Source: Promicromonospora sp. AC04 (GTDB lineage: Bacteria; Actinomycetota; Actinomycetes; Actinomycetales; Cellulomonadaceae). Taken from it: a DNA stretch of 64,000 nucleotides. Location: NCBI RefSeq assembly GCF_003058225.1, contig NZ_QBUG01000006.1:248001-312000 (forward strand), given 5' to 3'. The notes under the pieces were generated by a model. That model was not told where the DNA came from. It worked only from the letters and a program-made list of their open reading frames with translations, and did no database searches. The position numbers and the translations under genes were made by a program. Positions 33,435 through 41,863 of this stretch are shown here, in pieces. How positions within the stretch are numbered: the stretch's first letter is position 1; each line of letters begins with the position of its first letter.

Positions 33435-34404
33435 GGACCGGGCCGACCTCGCGCTTGGCCCAGGCGCTCGGGCTCACGCCCCGGGTCCGCTTGAACGCCA
33501 CGCTGAAGGCGAATGCGTCGGAGTAGCCGACGGCCCGCCCGATCTCGGCGACGGTCGCCGTACCGCGCTCGGAAAGCAGGTCGGCCGCCAGCGTCATGCG
33601 CCAGCGGGTCAGGTAGGTCAGCGGCGGTTCGCCGACGTGGTCGGCGAACCGCTTCGCCAGCGTGGAGCGCGAGACCCCGGTCCGGTCGGCCAGCGCCGCG
33701 ACGGTCCAGGGCGCCGCCGGCTCGGCGTGCAGCAGGCGCAGCGCGTCGCCGACCACCGGGTCCCGCTGGGCGGCCCACCAGGGCGGGGGCTCGCCGCCGG
33801 GCCGGTCGAACCACTCGCGCAGCGTGCAGACCAGCATCCAGTCCAGCAGCCGGTCGAGCACCACCTGCTGGCCGGGGGTGTCGACGGCGACCTCGGCGGC
33901 GAGGTGCTCCAGCACGGCGTCGCCCGTACCGCCGACACCCACGCGGAGCACGACAGGCAGAGCGTCCAGCAGACGCTGGCTGATCTCACCGCGTACCGGG
34001 TAGGCGCCGACGATCAGGGTGGTGGCGCCGGAACCTCTCCCGGCGCCATCGCCGACGTTCTCACCATGGCTATCGCCGGGGTCGTGCCAGCCGAGCCGGT
34101 GCCGGGTCCCGCCCTGCTCGGGCGAGGCGCAGTCCTCACCGCACTCGATCGGCTCGGCCGAGGTGCCGACCTCGTCGACGAAGGTGAACGTCGACGGGCC
34201 GCGCACCACTATCGTCTCGCCGGCGCGCAGCTGCTCGGGCGGCCCGTGCTCCGGCACGATCCACCCGTCGCCGCCCAGGACGGTGCACAGGGTCAGCGGC
34301 GCGCCGTCCACGAAGTGCAGTGCCCAGGGCGGGGACAGGGTCGAGCTGCCGAACAACGAGCCGTGGGCTCGCACCCCACGGATCAGGTCACTGAACGCGT
34401 CCAC
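33412..34404 (-). CDS. AraC-family regulator with cupin sensor domain
   Basis: 330 residues. The N-terminal cupin_6-type domain (FSDLIRGVRAHGSLFGSSTLSPPWALHF) is followed by the AraC DNA-binding domain (WTVAALADRTGVSRSTLAKRFADHVGEPPLTYLTRWRM, VAEIGRAVGYSDAFAFSVAFKRTRGVSPSAW; partial quotes). The region 118-135 (GDSHGENVGDGAGRGSG) is a loop insertion. GTG start 7 nt after -10 TAACCT (34412-34417). Divergent from a PPOX-type flavoprotein, a likely target. Confidence 0.9.
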   Translation of the reverse strand: MDAFSDLIRGVRAHGSLFGSSTLSPPWALHFVDGAPLTLCTVLGGDGWIVPEHGPPEQLRAGETIVVRGPSTFTFVDEVGTSAEPIECGEDCASPEQGGTRHRLGWHDPGDSHGENVGDGAGRGSGATTLIVGAYPVRGEISQRLLDALPVVLRVGVGGTGDAVLEHLAAEVAVDTPGQQVVLDRLLDWMLVCTLREWFDRPGGEPPPWWAAQRDPVVGDALRLLHAEPAAPWTVAALADRTGVSRSTLAKRFADHVGEPPLTYLTRWRMTLAADLLSERGTATVAEIGRAVGYSDAFAFSVAFKRTRGVSPSAWAKREVGPVPTAAGRP

Positions 34405-34485
34405 GGCACCGAGGTTAGACGATGGCACATGCGATCTGGCTCTTCAACCATGGATTCGTCCGAGCGGCTGCCGTTGAATCGCCGC

Positions 34486-34923
34486 ATGAGCACCCCCATG
34501 AGCACCGCCGGTCCGCTGACCGCCGAGGATCTCCAGCTCCTCTCCCGACCGCTGCACGGTTTCCTGTCGGTGGCGGGCGCGACCCAGCCGCCGCAGCCGC
34601 GGCCGGTGTGGTTCGAGGTCACCGCCGAGGGGACCCTCCAGCTCTTCACGGAGCCGGACTCGCTGAAGGTGCGGCGCCTGAACAGCGACCCGCGTGCGTC
34701 GATCGTGGTCGCGACCCCAGTGGGCGAGCGGGAGCACTGGGTCTCTGTCGCCGGCCGCACCACGATGGAGGCCGACGGCGCCGCCGACCTGTGCTCGCGT
34801 CTCGCTGCCCGCTACTGGGACCTCGAGGACCAGGCCCGGGCCGACGACCTCGCCACGATGCTGCGTGGCGACTTTCTCCGCGTGGTCATCCACCCGGAGA
34901 AGGTGCTCCGTTACGCGTCCTGA
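34486..34923 (+). CDS. Pyridoxamine 5'-phosphate oxidase-fold (PPOX) protein
   Basis: 145 residues with the split-barrel flavin-binding fold: LSRPLHGFLSVAGATQPPQPRPVWFEV, LQLFTEPDSLKVRRLNSDPRASIVVA, HWVSVAGRTTMEADGAADL, LRVVIHPEKVLRY. Small actinobacterial members bind F420 or FMN and reduce diverse substrates. The ATG at 34486 lies 6 nt after TTGAAT (34474-34479); an ATG at 34498 is an alternative. Divergent from the AraC/cupin regulator. Confidence 0.83.
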   Translation: MSTPMSTAGPLTAEDLQLLSRPLHGFLSVAGATQPPQPRPVWFEVTAEGTLQLFTEPDSLKVRRLNSDPRASIVVATPVGEREHWVSVAGRTTMEADGAADLCSRLAARYWDLEDQARADDLATMLRGDFLRVVIHPEKVLRYAS

Positions 34924-34943
34924 CCTCGGTCGTCGTCCCGGAG

Positions 34944-34971
34944 CGCCGGCGGCGACCCTGCGGCGCCGGCG
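34944..34971 (+). terminator. Hairpin after the PPOX gene
   Basis: CGCCGGCG (34944-34951) and the same palindrome at 34964-34971, 12-nt loop, 20 nt past the stop codon. No T tract. Confidence 0.3.
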
Positions 34972-35069
34972 AATCGCGCACGCATTCGCTGCTCACTATG
35001 TGCTCTCGGGAGCGACTCTGGCGCGCCCGGGAGGGCCATCAATCGTTCGTATCTAGCCACTCTGATAAC

Positions 35070-35106
35070 CAGTGCGCACCCGCTTCAGGAAAGCGGGTGC
35101 GCACTG
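35070..35106. terminator. Strong 16-bp hairpin upstream of the kfrA-like gene
   Basis: Perfect arms 35070-35085 and 35091-35106 with a 5-nt loop (CAGGA). It lacks a T tract. It may terminate transcription from the left or insulate the kfrA-like promoter. Confidence 0.55.
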
Positions 35107-35118
35107 TGTGGGATCAAA

Positions 35119-35159
35119 AGTAGTAGTAGTATTGCGGTACTACTCGTACTACTACGAGT
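35119..35159. promoter_or_regulatory. Triplet-repeat palindromic operator of the KfrA-like gene
   Basis: GTA units on the left (35120-35131) face TAC units on the right (35138-35155). Perfect sub-dyads are AGTAGTA-TTGCGG-TACTACT (35125-35144) and ACTCGTA-CTAC-TACGAGT (35142-35159). It lies 41 bp before the gene. KfrA proteins bind repeats over their own promoter, so autorepression is likely. Confidence 0.7.
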
Positions 35160-35199
35160 CGCCAAAAGTGTGCTGCGGACAAGCTGAGCGGGGAACAAC

Positions 35200-36138
35200 G
35201 TGCGAGACAAGGAACGGGTCTTCCAGGCCGCGGAGGCGCTGACGGCCGAGGGTGCGGCGGTCACGGTGACCAACGTGCGCGAGCGCGCCGGCTGCTCCAA
35301 TGCCGCGGCCACGAAGTACCTGCGGGAGTGGCGCGACACGAAGGCCTCGGAGAACGAGGCGCGACAGGCGCTCCCCGAGCTGCCCGCCGCGGTGAGCGCC
35401 CTGGCGGAGCGCGGCATTGAGGCGTTGTGGGGCGCGGCGGTCGAGGTGGCTCGGGCTGAGCACGAGGCGGCGGCCGCGGCGTCGGAGGAGGCGCTGACCG
35501 CCGTCGTCGGCGAGGCGGACGCCCTGGCCGCCCGCGTGGACGAGGCCGATGCCGAGCTCGCGCAGTTCCGCGCGCTGCTGGAGACCGCGCGTGAGCACGC
35601 CCGTTCCGCGGAGGAGGAGCGTGGCGCGGCGGAGAAGGGCCGGGCCGACGCCGCGACGGCCGCCGCACGATCGGAGGGCGAGCTCGCTGCCGCGCAGCGG
35701 TCGCTCGACGCCGTGCGTGACGAGCTGGCTCAGGAGCGGTCCGCCGTGGCGGCCGCCGAGCGTGCCCGGTCCGACGCCGAGGCGGCCCGCGCGCAGGCGG
35801 ACGGCGCCGCCGTCGGGCTGCGGGAGTCCCTGGCAGACGTGCGGGGCGCGCTCGAGGCCGCACGGGGCGACGTCGCCCAGGCGCACCGTGACCGTGCTGG
35901 CGCGGAGGCGGCGCGCTCTGCCGCGGAGGCTTCGGTCGCGCGGCTGGAGGGCGAGCTCTCCGCGGCACGCGACGCACTGGAGTCGGCGCGCAAGCAGGCG
36001 GCGGAGGCCGAGCAGGCACGCATCGCGGCGATCGCGGGCCAGGCGCAGGCAGAGGGCACGGCCGCCGGCCTGCGGGAGGCGCTGGAGGCTGCCGCCGTGA
36101 AGACATCCGTGAAGACACCGGAGACGTCGAGCAGCTGA
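35200..36138 (+). CDS. KfrA-like DNA-binding coiled-coil protein
   Basis: 312 residues. Residues 1-55 form a KfrA_N-type HTH (DKERVFQAAEALTAEGAAVT, NVRERAGCSNAAATKYLREWRD). Residues 80-290 are an almost unbroken Ala/Glu/Arg heptad coiled coil with few hydrophobic interruptions. KfrA is known from broad-host-range plasmids as an autoregulated, filament-forming partition accessory. Here no repA, parA or parB adjoins, so this is a chromosomal or formerly plasmid-borne copy. GTG start after GGGGA at 5 nt. Confidence 0.87.
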   Translation: MRDKERVFQAAEALTAEGAAVTVTNVRERAGCSNAAATKYLREWRDTKASENEARQALPELPAAVSALAERGIEALWGAAVEVARAEHEAAAAASEEALTAVVGEADALAARVDEADAELAQFRALLETAREHARSAEEERGAAEKGRADAATAAARSEGELAAAQRSLDAVRDELAQERSAVAAAERARSDAEAARAQADGAAVGLRESLADVRGALEAARGDVAQAHRDRAGAEAARSAAEASVARLEGELSAARDALESARKQAAEAEQARIAAIAGQAQAEGTAAGLREALEAAAVKTSVKTPETSSS

Positions 36139-36170
36139 TGGGCGCTGACCAGCCCGGCTGACCGGCGGAG

Positions 36171-37268
36171 CTACGCGGCGAATGCCCAGACGCGCACTTC
36201 GCCGTCGTGTCCCGCGGTGACAACGACTGGCGGACCGTCGAGCTCCATGACGGCGATGGCGCGTATCTCCGCGTCGCTCCCCCGGAACGGTTCGCCGATC
36301 ATCCGCCGTGCCGACAGGTCCCACGCGCGCAGAGTGCCGTCCTCGGCCCCGGTCACCGCGACGGGGCGGCCGTTCGCGAGGCCCACGGCGAGGCAGCGGA
36401 TGTTGCCGCCGCCCTCATCGCTTGCTCCCGAGCCGGTTCCTGTGGTTGTGAGCAGGGGTGGGCCGGTGAACGGCTCGTCCCACGCCCCGGTCTCCGGGTT
36501 GCCCACCACGATGCTCCGGTCGCCGGCGGCCACCACGCGTGTGGCGCCGTCCACGATCGCCAGGGCGAACTGGTGCAGGTCTTCCTCGTGCTCGTCGAAC
36601 TCGGTGAGCGGCTCCTCCTCCGCGATGTCCCAGACCAGGACGTGGTCGTCCGCGCCGTCGCCTATCCCGACCGCGACAGCACGGTCCCCCAGCACGCCTG
36701 CGGCGACAGCAGAGGCGGCGTAGGAGTCGGCTCGCAGCTCCTCGGTCTCGACCAAGAGGTCGTAGGGCGATGGCTCGGACGCACTGTCGGCCTCGATCTT
36801 GTTGCCCATGTCTTCGCTGTCATCGTCGGGCTCGGCCGCCGACGGGTCCCAGAGCTGAATGCCGGTGCCCGAGGTGTTGCCGACGACGAACAGCGGGCGC
36901 CCGCCGACGTCAGCAGTGGTGGCCGAAGCGACGCCGCCCTCCCACGCGGACAACCTGACCTTGCCGGACTCCAGGTCCCACTGCGCGAATCCCTGATGGT
37001 CGCCACCGCCTCCGATCACTACGCGGTCGTCGATGACCGCCGCGCAGAGCGCTGTGAGCTCGGTGTATCCGTCCCCGTCGTCTCCGTACGGGTCATCGAG
37101 CGAGTACTCGGTCCAGTGATCGCTCGCCGGGTCCCACGTGCAGGCGCGGAGGCTGACCTCGTGGGTACAGACGAGCAGCTGACGACCGTCGAGGAGGACG
37201 ACGTCGAAGTCGTTGACCCGGCCCTCGAAGGGCGGGGCGCTCACGATCACGGGGGTGAAAACTGTCAT
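36171..37268 (-). CDS. WD40-like beta-propeller protein
   Basis: 365 residues with repeating WD40-type blades: VWDIAEEEPLTEF, LRAWDLSARRMIGEPFRG, VVVTAGHDGEVRVWAF, QLWDPSAAEPDD, with an acidic loop at about 165-185. No signal peptide or membrane segment, so cytosolic, and probably a protein-interaction scaffold; no enzyme domain is attached. ATG 7 nt after -10 TACGAT, so leaderless. Divergent from a VOC protein. Confidence 0.83.
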   Translation of the reverse strand: MTVFTPVIVSAPPFEGRVNDFDVVLLDGRQLLVCTHEVSLRACTWDPASDHWTEYSLDDPYGDDGDGYTELTALCAAVIDDRVVIGGGGDHQGFAQWDLESGKVRLSAWEGGVASATTADVGGRPLFVVGNTSGTGIQLWDPSAAEPDDDSEDMGNKIEADSASEPSPYDLLVETEELRADSYAASAVAAGVLGDRAVAVGIGDGADDHVLVWDIAEEEPLTEFDEHEEDLHQFALAIVDGATRVVAAGDRSIVVGNPETGAWDEPFTGPPLLTTTGTGSGASDEGGGNIRCLAVGLANGRPVAVTGAEDGTLRAWDLSARRMIGEPFRGSDAEIRAIAVMELDGPPVVVTAGHDGEVRVWAFAA

Positions 37269-37401
37269 GGCCGAGATCGTAGGGCCTGCCTCCGACAGCG
37301 AGCCCAGTGCCAAGCCCGATGCCGCAGTCGACGGCGGTGGCGGTGGTCGTGGCGGTGGTCGTGGCGACGCGAGTGTCAGTAGCTGGTGCTGTGATGGCCT
37401 G

Positions 37402-37830
37402 ATGAACCTTCGAGGATTTGCCACCATCAGCTACTGGGCCGACGACGTCCCAGCGGCCGCCGCCTGGTACACCGAGCTGCTCGGCATCGAGCCGTACTTC
37501 CAGCGTCCCGGGCCGGACGGCGTGCTCGCCTACGCCGAGTTCCGGATCGGCGACAACGAGGCCGAGCTCGGCCTCGTCAGCCGGGCTTTCGCGCCGCCCG
37601 GCCTGCCGGCAGAGCCCGGCGGGGCGCTCATCTACTGGCACGTCGACGACCTGGAGGGCATGGTCGCGCGACTGCTGGAGCTGGGCGCTACCGAGTACCA
37701 GCCCGTCACGCAGCGTGGGCACGAATTCGTCACGGCTGCCGTCGTGGACCCGTTCGGGAACGTGCTCGGGGTCATGTACAACCCGCACTACGTGGAGCAG
37801 TTCGGCCCGGGGAAGCCTGGTCCCGAGTAG
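37402..37830 (+). CDS. VOC/glyoxalase superfamily protein
   Basis: 142 residues: one complete VOC unit, FATISYWADDVPAAAAWYTELLGIEPYFQR, FRIGDNEAELGLVSRAF, ALIYWHVDDLEGMVARLLELGATEYQPVTQRGHEFVTAAVVDPFGNVLGVMYNPHY (partial quotes). Substrate not assignable. ATG at 37402 follows TGTGAT by 6 nt, a weak -10. Convergent with the HEAT-like gene. Confidence 0.85.
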   Translation: MNLRGFATISYWADDVPAAAAWYTELLGIEPYFQRPGPDGVLAYAEFRIGDNEAELGLVSRAFAPPGLPAEPGGALIYWHVDDLEGMVARLLELGATEYQPVTQRGHEFVTAAVVDPFGNVLGVMYNPHYVEQFGPGKPGPE

Positions 37831-37868
37831 CAGACTTGCCCGTCACGGCTCATCAGCGGCTCGGCCTT

Positions 37869-39692
37869 TCAGCGTGACCCGATTTCAGCGTCACGGGTCT
37901 CCAGCGCGGACCGGACGATCCGGGCTCCGGGCTCATAGTCGCCCATGTCCTGTGGCCACGACGCGAGCAGGTCTCGGAGCAGCCCTTGATGCTCGTCGAG
38001 CAGGTGCTCGGTGCTGAGGCAGACCGCCGCTTCTGCCTGGATCGGCAGCTCGGCGGACCGGACAGCGCGCAGGAGGACCGCGGTGACCTGCGGCGTGGAC
38101 AGGTTGAACAGCGCGCCGATCGCCAGGACGCGCAGGTCCAGGTCCTCGGAGGTGTCGAAGGCCAGCTCCTCGAGTGCCGCCACGACCTGCTCGTCCGGCG
38201 TCTCCCACCGTTCCAGGCAGGCCCATGCGGCCTGCACCGCACGCTGCCGAACGAGCGGAGCGCCGTCGGACCGAAGTGCGTTCGCGATCCACTGCGCGTC
38301 GCCGGGGCCCGCGAGCTCCAGCATGATGTTCAGCGCGCCGGCGTGGTTCGCTCCGGCTCCGGTCCGTGGACTGAGGGCGGCCGCTGACGGCGGCTGGTTC
38401 AGGATTTCGCGGGCTGTGGCCAGTGCTTCGGGGGCGTGCTCCTGATCGTCCAGGCCGAATCGGGTGAGGCCCTCGGTGCTGTGGAAGTGGTCCAGCGCAA
38501 CTCCCACTGCGACCGGGGAGCCGCTGTGCAGCAGGGTGCGAAACGCTTCCCGGTGGCTGGCCTCGCCGGTGGGTGAGCGCAGCTCCCTGTGCGCGGCACG
38601 CAGCTCCGCGTCCGTCGGCAGTGCGCTCCCGACCTCGCTCCCTTCCCAGTACAGGCTGTGCGGGCCGTCGGACAGCGCCTCGCGGACCTCGTCCGCGGCG
38701 GCGGAGCGTTCGTCCTCGGTCCAGGCGTCGACGAGACGCTCCAGCAGGGACCGGTGCGCGTAGAAGTTCCTGCCCGATGCCAGCGCTGCGGCCGCCTCCT
38801 GCCGGACCCGCCACTCGTCGTCGTTGGTCGCCTCGACCAGGGTCGCGGTGGCTTCGTCGGCGGACATGTCGCTGGGCACTCCACTGGGCACGTAACCGCC
38901 ATCGCCGGTGGATACGCTGCGCAGCGCCTGGATCTCGTCGAGCCGCTTCCTGCAGCGTCGGACCCGAGCGGTCAGCGCTGCCAGCTCCGGGTCGCGAGTC
39001 GCCCCACCGTCGGCGTCATGGTCGGCGTCATGGTCGGCGTCATGGTCGGCGTCATGGTCGGCGTCATGGTCGTCCTGGTGGTCGCGGTCGGCGTCCCCGG
39101 GTTGATCTCCCGACGGCTCCTCCGTCTGAGACTCCAGGAGCATGTCTGCGGCCTCCAAGGCATGCTCCATCAGCTCGTCGGCCGGCAACCGCTTCAAGAT
39201 GTCGACGATCACGTCCCTGTCGGTTCGCACGGTCTCGTCGGCCCGACTCGGACCAGCTGGGCCCGGGAGGTTCGGGCCCGGACCGGCGGCTCGGTCGCCG
39301 TCCTCCTCGCCCAGGTAGCCGCCGCGCAGCAGCATGCTCAGCGCGCTCGCGTGGCTGGCGCCCTCGAAAGTCGACTCGCCTGCGGGGCTGGGCGGCTCGT
39401 GAAGCAGCTTCCGGCCGACTCGCAGCACTTCGTCCCAGTGCGCCTCGAGGGGGTTCCCGCCCACGTAGCGTTCGGTCATCTCTGCGCGGTCGAAGTAGTC
39501 CAGCGCGATGCTCCGGGCGATAGTCCCTTCGCTGCGCAGCAACGTGAGGAATCCACGCTCGAACTCTTCGGGGGTTGTCGGGTCGCTCGTCGCCTCGTAG
39601 CAGTTCTGCAGCTCAGGATCCGCGGTCTCGGCGTGCCAGTACTCCGACCAGTGCCACGATCCGAACTCCAGCAGAAAGGGGGTGAGATACAC
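37869..39692 (-). CDS. HEAT-like repeat protein with an Asp-His-Asp-Ala repeat tract
   Basis: 607 residues, mostly helical. The HEAT-type pairs are clearest at 270-330 (VEATNDDEWRVRQEAAAALAS) and 480-600 (VQAAWACLERWETPDEQVVAALEELA, LRVLAIGALFNLSTPQVTAVLLRAV; partial quotes). Residues 208-230 are five near-perfect DHDA units, encoded by a 12-bp tandem repeat and probably metal-binding or disordered. A similar PSPA-type helical segment near 85-135 repeats the layout seen near 400-450, suggesting internal duplication. Family and function unknown. GTG start. Confidence 0.7.
   Translation of the reverse strand: MYLTPFLLEFGSWHWSEYWHAETADPELQNCYEATSDPTTPEEFERGFLTLLRSEGTIARSIALDYFDRAEMTERYVGGNPLEAHWDEVLRVGRKLLHEPPSPAGESTFEGASHASALSMLLRGGYLGEEDGDRAAGPGPNLPGPAGPSRADETVRTDRDVIVDILKRLPADELMEHALEAADMLLESQTEEPSGDQPGDADRDHQDDHDADHDADHDADHDADHDADGGATRDPELAALTARVRRCRKRLDEIQALRSVSTGDGGYVPSGVPSDMSADEATATLVEATNDDEWRVRQEAAAALASGRNFYAHRSLLERLVDAWTEDERSAAADEVREALSDGPHSLYWEGSEVGSALPTDAELRAAHRELRSPTGEASHREAFRTLLHSGSPVAVGVALDHFHSTEGLTRFGLDDQEHAPEALATAREILNQPPSAAALSPRTGAGANHAGALNIMLELAGPGDAQWIANALRSDGAPLVRQRAVQAAWACLERWETPDEQVVAALEELAFDTSEDLDLRVLAIGALFNLSTPQVTAVLLRAVRSAELPIQAEAAVCLSTEHLLDEHQGLLRDLLASWPQDMGDYEPGARIVRSALETRDAEIGSR
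39011..39070. repeat. 12-bp coding tandem repeat, five identical copies
   Basis: CGGCGTCATGGT occurs five times without a mismatch (units at 39011, 39023, 39035, 39047 and 39059), encoding Asp-His-Asp-Ala units on the minus strand. Identical copies imply recent slippage. Confidence 0.92.
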
Positions 39693-39791
39693 GCCGGAAT
39701 CAGACCACCGGGGCCGCGGTCACCGCGAGCGAATAACCGGCGTGCCCCGCTTTTGAACGACTACCGGGCGTTCCCCCGCTAGGTTGCCTCC

Positions 39792-41720
39792 GTGACTTCC
39801 GCACCCCTGACCTCAGCGCCGGCGATCATCGGCTCCCTGCTCGACCTGACGGCCTGGACCGCGTTCGACGTCGACCCGGACGGCCGGATCCTCGCCGGGA
39901 ACGACGAGTCCGGCAGCATGCAGCTCGTCGAGATCGCGCCCGACGGCACCCGGACGCAGCTCACCGCGCTGCCATCCCGCTGCTCGGGCCGGTACATCCC
40001 CGGCACGCGCCGCGTGGTGGTGCAGCACGACAACGGTGGCGACGAGCAGATACAGCTCAGCCTCCTGGACCTCGCGCCCGCATCCGGCACGGCGTCCCTG
40101 CCCGCGACCCTGGCCGACCTCACTCCCCTGGTCCACGATCCCGCGCACAAGCACGACCTGGCCGACGTCTCGGCCGAGTCCGTGGTGTTCCTGACCAACC
40201 GGCGCAACGGCGTCGACTTCGACGTGGTGGTCCACGACCTGGCGACGGGCACCGAGACCACGCTGTACGACGGCGGCGGGTACCTCGTGAACGCCGTCGC
40301 CTCCCACGACCGGCGCACCGTCGCGATCACCGTGCTGAGCAGCCGTCCGCGCTCCACCCAGATCCTCATCGCAGGAAAGGACGTCGCAAGGACGGAGGAC
40401 ACCGGAAGCCGCACACGTGCCGTCACCGCACCGGACGAGCACGCCCACCACACGCAGGCCAGCTGGACCGCCGCCGACGACGCGCTGGTCATGGCCTCCG
40501 ACCACGAGCGGGAGTACGCCGCCGTCGTCCGGGTGAGCGCTGCCGGCAGTGCCGACGTCAGTGCGGATGACAGCGCGGACGGCACTGTCTGGGAGACCCT
40601 CGTCGCCGCCGACGACCACGACCTCGAGGTGGTCCTCTCCCCCGACGGCTCCGCCATGGTCGTCGGGCACCACCAGGACGGCGTCACCACCCTGGCCGTG
40701 CACGAGCAGGACGGCGCCCACCGCCGCGACGTCGCCCTGCCCGACGCCGGCATGCCCACCGTCATCTGGGCCCCGGACTCCTCCCGGTTCGCCGTGCACC
40801 TCACCACCTCCGGCGACCCCGGCTCGATCCACCTCGTCGACGCCGCCACCGGCACCGTCACCACCCTGGTCGACGGACGCGCCCAGATCCCCGAAGGCCT
40901 GCCGATCTCCCTGCCCACCGTGCACCGCGTCCCCACCCCGGACGGCGAGCAGGTGCCCTGCTTCGTCTACCGCCCGGCGTCCGACACCGACACGGCCGCC
41001 GGTTCGGCAAGCGCGACAGGCGTCGGTTCCGCAGTCTCCGGCGCGTCCGTCCTCGTCGTGCACGGCGGCCCCGAAGGCGAGGCCACCCGCCTGTTCTCCC
41101 CCGTCATCCAGGCGCTCGCCGGCGCCGGACTCACCGTGCTCGTCCCGAACGTGCGCGGCTCCGCCGGCTACGGCAAGCGCTGGGTCAGCCTGGACGACGT
41201 CGACAAGCGACTCGACTCCGTCGCCGACCTCGCCGCCCTGCGCGCCTGGCTCCCCGAGCTCGGCCTCGACCCCGAGCGCAGCGCCCTGTGGGGCGGCTCC
41301 TACGGCGGCTACATGGTGCTGGCCGGCACCACCATGCAGCCCGACCTGTGGGCCGCCGGCGTCGACATCGTCGGCATGTCATCGCTCGTGACGTTCCTCG
41401 AGAACACCTCCGAGTACCGCCGCGCCGCCCGCGAACGCGAGTACGGCAGCCTCGAGCACGACCGCGACTTCCTCGTCACCGCCTCACCCATCACCTACCT
41501 CGACCAGCTCCGCGCACCACTCTTCGTGATCCACGGCGCCAACGACCCCCGCGTCCCTCTGTCCGAGGCGGAGCAGATCGCCGCGGCGCTCGCGGACCGC
41601 GGGATCCGGCACGAGCTGCGGGTGTATCACGACGAGGGCCACGGGCTGGCGAAGCGGGCGAACCGGAAGGACGCCTACCCGGCCGCCATCGAGTTCCTCA
41701 CCGAGATCCTCGGGCGCTGA
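39792..41720 (+). CDS. S9 family serine peptidase (prolyl oligopeptidase/acylaminoacyl type)
   Basis: 642 residues. The N-terminal beta-propeller (20-390) precedes an alpha/beta hydrolase domain with VLVVHGGPEGEAT (oxyanion region), GGSYGGYM with the nucleophile Ser, HGANDPRVPLSEAEQ with the Asp, and YHDEGHGLAK with the His. It cleaves short peptides. There is no signal peptide, so cytosolic. GTG start 6 nt after -10 TAGGTT (39780-39785), so leaderless. The C-terminal half is markedly C-rich on the coding strand. Confidence 0.92.
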   Translation: MTSAPLTSAPAIIGSLLDLTAWTAFDVDPDGRILAGNDESGSMQLVEIAPDGTRTQLTALPSRCSGRYIPGTRRVVVQHDNGGDEQIQLSLLDLAPASGTASLPATLADLTPLVHDPAHKHDLADVSAESVVFLTNRRNGVDFDVVVHDLATGTETTLYDGGGYLVNAVASHDRRTVAITVLSSRPRSTQILIAGKDVARTEDTGSRTRAVTAPDEHAHHTQASWTAADDALVMASDHEREYAAVVRVSAAGSADVSADDSADGTVWETLVAADDHDLEVVLSPDGSAMVVGHHQDGVTTLAVHEQDGAHRRDVALPDAGMPTVIWAPDSSRFAVHLTTSGDPGSIHLVDAATGTVTTLVDGRAQIPEGLPISLPTVHRVPTPDGEQVPCFVYRPASDTDTAAGSASATGVGSAVSGASVLVVHGGPEGEATRLFSPVIQALAGAGLTVLVPNVRGSAGYGKRWVSLDDVDKRLDSVADLAALRAWLPELGLDPERSALWGGSYGGYMVLAGTTMQPDLWAAGVDIVGMSSLVTFLENTSEYRRAAREREYGSLEHDRDFLVTASPITYLDQLRAPLFVIHGANDPRVPLSEAEQIAAALADRGIRHELRVYHDEGHGLAKRANRKDAYPAAIEFLTEILGR

Positions 41721-41726
41721 GAACAG

Positions 41727-41777
41727 CACTGCGGCCCTGGCTCGACGTACCGGATAGGTCGAGTCAGGGCCGCAGTG
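41727..41777 (+). terminator. Hairpin terminator after the S9 peptidase
   Basis: 20-bp stem (41727-41746 with 41758-41777, one G-U pair) and 11-nt loop, 6 nt after the stop codon. No long T tract, as usual in high-GC actinobacteria. Confidence 0.65.
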
Positions 41778-41863
41778 TGTGACTGGCATGCGCGATTCGT
41801 CCGGCATCGCGTGCCGGTATCGGTCTCGCGGAGCGTAGCTGAAGCACGCCGTAGGCTCATGGC

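Noticed and set aside
39011-39070. CRISPR or tandem spacer array
   Set aside because: The 12-bp units are contiguous, identical and in frame within a coding region; there are no spacers.
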